In this document: positions 40,201 to 49,200 of the stretch, piece by piece
Layout of the letters: every line of letters starts with the position of its first letter
Numbering within the stretch: position 1 is the first letter of the stretch
Assembly (NCBI GenBank): GCA_030674185.1
Contig: CM060312.1
Coordinates: 25,052,461-25,116,460, forward strand
From: Monoplex corrugatus
Lineage: Eukaryota; Mollusca; Gastropoda; Littorinimorpha; Ranellidae
Direction of reading: 5' to 3'
DNA length: 64,000 bases
Translations under genes and position numbers: made by a program
Notes under the pieces: generated by a model
What the model saw: only the letters and a program-made list of their open reading frames with translations
The model's database searches: none
What the model was told of the DNA's origin: nothing

Positions 40201-43200
40201 TCTTCTGTCTTAAGAGCAGTAAAACTCCATATTGGCCACAACAGGCTCCACACACATATCAACCACAAGCTCAAACTGATGCCTTCATCAACTGCCCTTG
40301 CGGTCAAGAGAACCAGAGCTGAACAAATCATTATTTCAGCAATGTCACCTCTATCAAGAGGACCGGCAGGAAACATGACCAACTACAACTCCTCTGATCA
40401 CCAAGCTCCATGGCAGCCAGTAAGAACTGGAAAAAGACCGCCACATTCATCATATCTGATGATCTGACCATGTAGACAGTAAACCAAAGAAAAAGAATTT
40501 TTCTCAGAGCATGATGGCAGTGATATCTCTTCAATGATTTACCTTCCACACAAATCTCAGGTCCCCCATATGGTGGGGGTGGATAAGGATGTGGAAGTAA
40601 GTATCAATTTATGGAGGTCACCCTGTTGTCCTGTCTGATGGAGTCTCTGATATAGCATGAGGTCTCCATCTTGACATGGGCTTTCCTGAGAAAGCCGTTC
40701 AGGGGAGAAAAGTTCATTACTTGGTGCCAGCAGTCGGGTACCCATTTACAGCTAGGTGGACTGAAGACATTTTTTTTTCATGCCAGACTTGAACAAGCGC
40801 AGATTAGAAAATGGAAGCTCTACCTCTTTGCCAACCAGAAGAGGCAAAGTACCTGAACTGGGTTAAAGTAACTTAAACCATACAGGAGCTATACACATAT
40901 ATTTCATGATCATCTCAAAATGAGTGCTGTCTAGGCTTCAGAGGTCTACCTAGGGTCACAAGTTTGTGGCAAAAACAAAACTGAATATTGAGCATGCTTC
41001 ACTTACCGCAAAAGACAAACTGTGAATCTGGAGTGAAGGAAGCTTCTAGAGGAATGCCCCTATTATTTTGGAAACCCTGCAACATACAGACATTTCTACT
41101 AATATCAAACTGATACATCAACATCCTTGATATTCTCAAACACTTTAATACAAAAGCAAAATGTGTGATAGATTCTCTCAATAATCCAACAGATGAGTCC
41201 TTATCGCTTGGTGTGTGTCTTCATGTGGGACTCAAGATCAATCCTGGAGGCATGTGTTCTTCCACAGGTATTGTACAGAAAGGCATCTTGCAGCCTTGGA
41301 TTTTGTTACATACATGCATACAATCAGATGAAAATTTATGCCAACAAATTTTGTTCACAGACGGACCAACATATAGATACAGACCTATGCTTCTATACCA
41401 GTATTAACCCATTAGACCCTGTTTATCCTAACCAACTTGTATGAAAATGGAGATCAACCACAAGAAAACAAACACAAAAGGAGCACATCCAAGTACTTTC
41501 CTTGCATATTAACTTGCGATCCCAGCAATAAACAAACTGAATCAGAGAAACACAACAGCCATCAAAGAGGCTTGGAAGCTGGCAACAGAAATTTTACTGG
41601 TCTGAGAGGCCAGTAATTAACCCAATTTAAACATTTCAAACAATGGGCATGATAGCTGATAGGGTAATCCATGTCTGATGCTGCCTGGAGGGTAAAGGGT
41701 GGAGACTTTTCTGATCTCCCAGGCGTGCAGATCTGTCAGTTCCTTAACTCCTCATGCATATATGCATGCGAACATTAAATATATACACTTAAAGATCCTG
41801 TAAGCCATATCCATGTTCAAAGATATATGGGAACATGAAAAACACCCAATCAGCATAAAGTCAAAGTATGCAGATTGTGCAGCAACATATCTGCGAGTGT
41901 CGGGAAAAGAATTATACGTACATCGGAACACTTACAAAAACTGAATGGGTGATCAAAACAAATATATCATGCCCATTTAAATCAGTACAATTTCCTGATG
42001 TGTCAGACCTGCTGTCCAAAACTGTTCAAAAACCCACCTGTTAACAGCAGAAAAACTCACTCACAATTTCTTTTTCAGACACTCATTCGCTGACTCAAAC
42101 AAACACAGAGCATCCTTCTGGTCTTTATAAACTGATCTTACTGACATACAATCTTATTCATATAGACACAATTCAATTAGTAAAGGACATAAAACTACTC
42201 TAACATACGCATCAAGATGTGTCAGCATCATTAAACTCAGACAGACAGGCACAGCAGCCAAGTGATTAGGATGTTATACTTCCAATCAGATGTCAGAGTT
42301 TAATCATGCATAGGTAGTGCTTGGTGGGAAAAATGTGGACACTTTTTGTGATCTCCCAGGTCAATATATGTGCTGACATGCCAGTACCTGTATCTCCTTT
42401 CTGTGTATGTGTATACAGAACACCAAATTCACATGTAAAGGATCCTCTAAACCATGTCTGTGTTGGGTGGCTTACAGAAACCTGACATTACCCAGCATGC
42501 ACACCCCCTACAGAAAACAGAATGAATGCCTATATCATGTACATGGTGAAATAAACTATTGAAGGCATTGTACTGTGTAGCAACACAAAATCTGCACAAT
42601 ATGGGCCAAACAACAGAACAAAGTGCATGCATGCATCCGTGTTTAAAAACATTATTCAGACAGAAACAAAAACATAAACTCTTCAAAAGAAACGCAAATG
42701 TGTAAAGCATTTAAGTTTAACAGTTAAGAATTTAAACACACAAAACTCTTACAATAAATACATGTAATTGTGTGCCATGAATTGAGACAGATGACAGATC
42801 CATCAGTGGAAAAAGAAAATCCAGTTTTGAGTTGCTGTGTTGCAGATCAAAAATTGGGAGGTTGTGCATCTGGATCACATCAGTCCTATCGAGATCAATG
42901 TTGGCTCCAACGCAAGACTGAGTCTCATCCACTTCATGAGTGCTTCTTTGAGGATGTCATTTAAATTTCTTCACCAACAACTAGTTGATGCAAGGATGTA
43001 TTATGAAAAAACATAAAGAGTACAACCCTATAACAGTTTCCATCCAGAATGGAACTCTACAGCATCATGAATATCATCCTCACCATCATGCATTATCACA
43101 GCATTATGAAAAACAGTCCCATACTCTGTGGACATGAAGTGGTGAAAAAATTATGATAGAAAGAAAAGGAAGGCAGTAAGACATAGCCCATTATCAAGCT

Positions 43201-46200
43201 GGACGGTGTGAGATAGAGAAAAGATTAACATATACAGAAAGCCCACAACATTGAGTCTTACAACAAACGTCTGCAGTGGTGTGCCATGAAAAGCGTCAAT
43301 GAGCCGAATTACAGAACCATTTGTGGAGATAAGAATCAGCTTGCCGTCAGGACTCAGTTTCAGCCCTGTCCAGTCACACTCCTTGTCCTGAGGCAGCTTG
43401 AAGGTGGAGAATGGACCCTGCAAACCCATACATTTATTTATCATTACAGTGGTTTTGTTGTTGCTGTTGCTTTTTTGTTGTTATTGATGTTTAGTTTTAA
43501 TTCAACAACATGAGTAAAAGAACAAAAAATTATCATTTGTGCAGCATTCACTACTAAAACATGACAATCTTAAAATTTTGAGTAACATACGAGTAAATTC
43601 CATTCCTGAGCTATACAGCCGTGCACATGCTTTCCACCCCCCCCCCCCCTTTTTTTTCTTCTTTTTCATCCTCTGAGGCATGCACACGCAGTAGACACGT
43701 TCTTCAAGTAAAATATCTTTTTCCCTGTGTGGTATACGCAGGTTCATGTTCATATTGCTTATAGCCCAGCTGACTACTAGAGCCATATCAGGGCTAACAC
43801 CACTTCAAAATTAACAACAATTAAGACAAAAGACAACAGTTCAAAACCATGCTCACCGTTGACCTAGCAAATCTAAAATGCCATTAAAGAAAAACAGATG
43901 TAAAACCATATCAGGTGAAATCTATGATCTCTTGTAAAAACTGGAAAATGACTTCCAATTACAGTGATTTTAACTCTATGAATACATTGCTGCCTGAGGC
44001 CAATAACACTCCAGTTTAAAGCTGCCAAGACTAATTAGTCAAACAGGTAGTGGCACAAAATGCATGACTGTACTCTCATTTGTGGACAGATTTGCTTAAA
44101 AATATGGCATGATGAAGGAGGATAGACATCCACCTCATAGCTTCCACTCTCTGGTGATCATTACCTGTTTCACCTGGCAAGAGCCATAATGGCACAAGTG
44201 GACAGAAAATAAAAAAAATAAAAGAAAAGGCATTAAATCTGAGTTCATTATATCAGAATTTCTATCACAACAGTAACAAAAAGATGACTGTGTTAAAAAT
44301 GGACAGAAAACAGAAACTGACCCATCATTGCCAATCGAATCATTGTCAATTTATTCCTCAAAATTTGCACCACTGGAGCTAAAATCTTCTTCTGATTCAT
44401 TTGGCTCCTTTTTACGGTCAATGTCCATGAAAAATTCATTAACAACTTTCTCCACTGTAAGCCTCTGATGTTTTAACATTTCCATAACAAAAATTCACAG
44501 AAGACTGCCAAATGTAATTCATATGTTGGTTGGAGGGCTGACAAAGGGCAGTAACTTGATAAATATGGTCTGTATGGAGAAAAAATCTATACAGACGAGT
44601 TTTGAACTTGTGATTCTCTATTATGAGTAAACTCGGAATTTGGCACTGACTGACACATTGCTATTGTAAGTTTCTTCCTGTAGACCATACGCAGTCAGTC
44701 TGTTTCTCCTGAGTTATGAGTTTTGTAAATGATGTAGATGAAGGAGATTTGCATGTCAGACTGGCAGTACTTAAATCGCCTAATCACCTTTATGTGCTAC
44801 AAGAAGTGACTGAAATGAGTTTGGAGAAGGGTTGGATTTTATATCCATGGGAGTGGACTGCTTGGAAAACAATGCTGCAAATGTGAGAGAAGTGTAAGAT
44901 AATGCGGCTAGGAGTAGAACTTCATTTTTTCCCCTGGAGTACACCTTTTTGGATACAGAATCATATTCTTATTGTTTTATCCTTAGCTGTTCACAAAGCC
45001 TGTAACCGCCCTGCGGAAGAATGTGCTGATCCATTCGTAGCGGTTGAGATTGCCCGACCTTTTCTGGCACATGTGTGGGGAATTTCCATCACTACTGGCC
45101 TTGCTATCTTATCGCGCGTGTGGTTAGAATCTTGGTCAGTCTCGTGTTGAATGTTCTAAAAATAGTACAAGCATTCTGGGATGCAAGGAACTTTCCCATT
45201 CACAGCTGAAAGACTTTGTACTGACACTGTGCTACATTCAAATGCGAATACTAGGAGCTAGCTTTACATCTAGCAGTGCAAATACGAAAGGGTTAAAGCC
45301 CAGCTGACTGCACAGAGCCATATCAGGGCTATAACAATTTCAAAACATAACATCTGGTTGGAAAAAAAAAAGCTGGAAAAGAAAGATAAGTACACATATC
45401 AATGCATGTGCGCACATAATCTAAGGATATGCAGTTTATCACCAGAGGATTTCAAAAGATAAACATGATTATAAATGTGAATATAACAAAGGACACTAAA
45501 GCATACATAAAAATGGCCTAAATTACCTAAAACTGCTCCTGCACGCACAATTCCTTAGAGTCAAACATGCAGTCAATACAGCATCCAATTATCAATCATA
45601 TGAAACAGTATGTAAGGCTTCATAGAACACATACAGGTGATTGGACTATCAAGGGAGAAAATGATAAAGCAAAGGAGGAAAGAAACACAGACAATGACAG
45701 AAAAAAATTTCTTTCAAAGAATTTCCAGAAGATGGAGGTACTATTTACACTGAAACAGCCTCAGGCATCCCCATGTAGGATACAGAATCACATGACAGAT
45801 ATTAAAGACAACATTAATGATCAATACAGTTAAGAGCACTGTAACAGAGAGAAAGTCTCTCTATACCAGTTTATTTTTACTTGAAGCATTAAAAAACAAA
45901 ACAAAAAAAAAGCTACGATTTGAGGGTCAAAGGACAGAAAATGACTGTGCACAATTCAACTGAGTTAACCATTAAGACAGCACTGTCTTCAGTGCATAAA
46001 CAATAATAAATCACAGTGCTCAATATATCATCTAAGTATGACAGAGAATATACTCTGGTCCATCATCCCTGCAAGATATTTCATTGACATTTTCACACCA
46101 TTCATAAAAAAGAAAAGGAATAAATATTTTCCTTTTTTCATTTTCAACAGTCTTAAGAATTTTTGCTTTTTTTTAAACTTCAGAATCAAAGATCTAAATT

Positions 46201-49200
46201 CAGATTCACACTGTCAGTTTGACTGTGAAACATGACACTCATGACAGTATGCCAGCCTCCAAACACAAAAGAATATAGGCTCATTACACAAGACAGTGGT
46301 GAGTAATGAGCTTAAACCTGAGGTTAGAAGAAGTATTTTATAAGACATAAATGGAAACAAAACCAGCTTTCTCACCTTATCAAAGGATCTGAGATCATAT
46401 AATTTGACACATTCAGAGTTGATGCCAGCAGCAAAAATCAATCCTTCAGGGTCAAAAGTAGCCACTGGTCTGCCAGTTAAATGCATCAGACCCTGTCACA
46501 CAGTAGGAACAATCACACGACATGAACAATAAAATCACAATTTATACAAACCCCATGAACAATAAAATCACAACAATTAATGCAAACCTCATATACCTTT
46601 ATGTATTTTTTTTTATAAAACTAAAATCACTTGCAGTGGAAAAAATACTGGAGGAAACTGACACCTGCCCCCCCCCCCCCCCCCAAAAAAAAGAAAAGAA
46701 AACGGTAAGTAAACACACATACAACAAAACAAGGTGTAGTGACAAGTACACTCACAACAGCACTAACATTCATAAACAGGCTAGAAATCTGACTGGATTG
46801 ATAGAGCCTGTTTCCTGTCAACATCAATGCTCTAACCACTCAGGTGGTGTCAGTGTTCATAGGTCCCTTTCCCTCTCTATTTCAAGACTTTGTCTGTTCA
46901 TAAAGCTTTGCGTTAGTTCAACCAGTCTGCCTGATAATCACTGACAAATTTAGGTGGAGCACATATAAAACTGAGTGCAATGACCTCTTTTGAACACACT
47001 CAGCAATGACCTCTCCTGAACACACTTCAGTCTCAAAAATTGGCAGACTTATTCTTCATACATACACACATGCTGATAGAGGCTCTGTCCAGTTGATGTA
47101 ATCTACTGAAAATTAAAAGTAACAATGAATTTGCTATAACCCACATCAGTACATACCTGGCAGTTCTGTGATCTGAGATCCCACAGGCGAATGGTCTTAT
47201 CCATTGACCCAGAAATGAATGTATCATCAATGGGAGACATGCACAGAGTGACAACTCTGAAACAAAAAGAAAACACAAAAACTTTACACAAAAGTATAAA
47301 ACTGGTTAAACAGAAAGAAAAAAAAAATGGAGGAAGACAAAGTATGCTTTATTTTAATTAAGACTAAGTGAAAAGAATTTTTTCAATTAAGAGAGAAGGG
47401 GGATGTGGAGGGGGGAGCATAGCTGAACAATGCTGAAACGGCATTTTTATTTATCAAAAATTTATCTATGATGAACAGCACTAAGTTAAGCAGTACAGAT
47501 AATCAAGCATGAATTTTGCTAGAGCTAGACTAGAAGATTACCATGGTATGACATTATTTTGATTCTCAAGCTTGACTCTTCATAATCAATGACACTATAA
47601 AAAGTGACATAAACCGTACTTACTTCTTTGTATGTCCTGGAAAGTATCGGATGTATTTGTTGTCATGAAGAGAGAGGTACCTGATAGTGTCTGCACAAGA
47701 ATAACAAACTGCAAATCAAGCCCACTATAAGATCAAGATGTAAAAAAAGCAGTATATATTCTATGACATATGAATGGCAGGATCATCATGCATTTCCAAT
47801 AAAACTACAAGAAAAAAAATACACAAACTATACAATGATAAATCATATACTCAGTAATAGAGTTTCACAGTGCAAATCTAACGCAACAAGACCAAATCTC
47901 TCTAGTTTCATTTCTTTCTTTACAACAGCGAATTTAGTTTCTTTTTTGGTTTTTTTTTCTGCCTGTCTTTCTGGGACCATTCTAATTAATGTAATGCTTC
48001 ATGAACTAATACCAAAAATTTAAATTCTCATTTCAAAAGGATACAATAAAACATTAACAATTTCAAACTTTAAAGACAACTAACCAGCTCTAACTGAATA
48101 CCACAAACCATGCAGTGAACAAAGTCATGCATTCTAAATGAGTAAATCTACCATACAATATCATTGTACACAATACATAGAAGTTTCCTTTAACCTTTTG
48201 ACTCCTTCACTCTATCCACCAGCTTCCTGTATTATCAACGATAACAACAACAGCAACAACCACAACAATAATAAATAATAACAATAATAATGATGATGAT
48301 GATGACTACTTCAATAAATAATAAAACAAAAATAAAATAAAACAAAATAATATTAATGGATGATAACTACAAATATAATATAATAATAAAAACAAAAAAT
48401 ATATAATTTGTACAGTTTCCTCATCTCACAGAGCCCTTAAACACTTCACAAAACATAAGAGACAAAGGAAGACACATTGAAGCAAATACATGCCAACTCC
48501 TACTCATGAAAACAGATGTACAATAAAAATACAATGTTCAGGAAACAATAAAAGAATTAAAGTGTCCATATCCATTTCACATGTCAATTGGTGGTTTAAA
48601 AACAACATAACAATACACACAACACATACATACTTTCTTTCTACGATGCACAATATCATTTACACTTTCACACTGAACATATTTCAATCCAACAATGAAT
48701 ACATACACAGCATATGCATACAAACATTAACACTCACTTATATAAAACACTCATAACAGATAAACACCCATATCCACTCACATACACAAATTACACACAC
48801 ACACACTAACATACACAAGCAACAAGCACACAAAACCACACAAGCATAAATTAACTCACAAACACACACACTACAATTGAAAAAGATAAGTTTCACAGCA
48901 TATTGAAACTATAACAGACAAGCACAAACCTAAACCTTTTCACTTGGACAGGATTAGGAAGTGAAAGAATTAAGTTTCTGCAGCTACATAGATAGAGTGA
49001 GGAAGTCAATGGCACATGTCAGTTACTTTTGTTGATGAACACATACCATCTACTTTAGTTGAACAGTGCAATGCTGTGTTGACAGCGTGAGTATAGCGAA
49101 TTAAGTCCACCCCATATTTTTTGCTGTTTAGTGTCTTCTTTGGCCTGAAACAGCAAGAATAAACATGGTCATGCCATTCCAACAATCACCTTTTATTAAC

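Larger units (their letters stand above)
41077..43261 (-). other. WDR82 intron 6
   Basis: Contains two copies of a SINE-like family (41640 and 42250) and a truncated tRNA-type SINE body (42860). No coding sequence recognised. Confidence 0.6.
43418..46375 (-). other. WDR82 intron 5
   Basis: Includes dispersed-repeat copies at 43750 and 45293, a candidate TTAA element between 43969 and 45296, a poly-C run (43639-43649) and AT-rich unique sequence. No exon seen. Confidence 0.6.
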
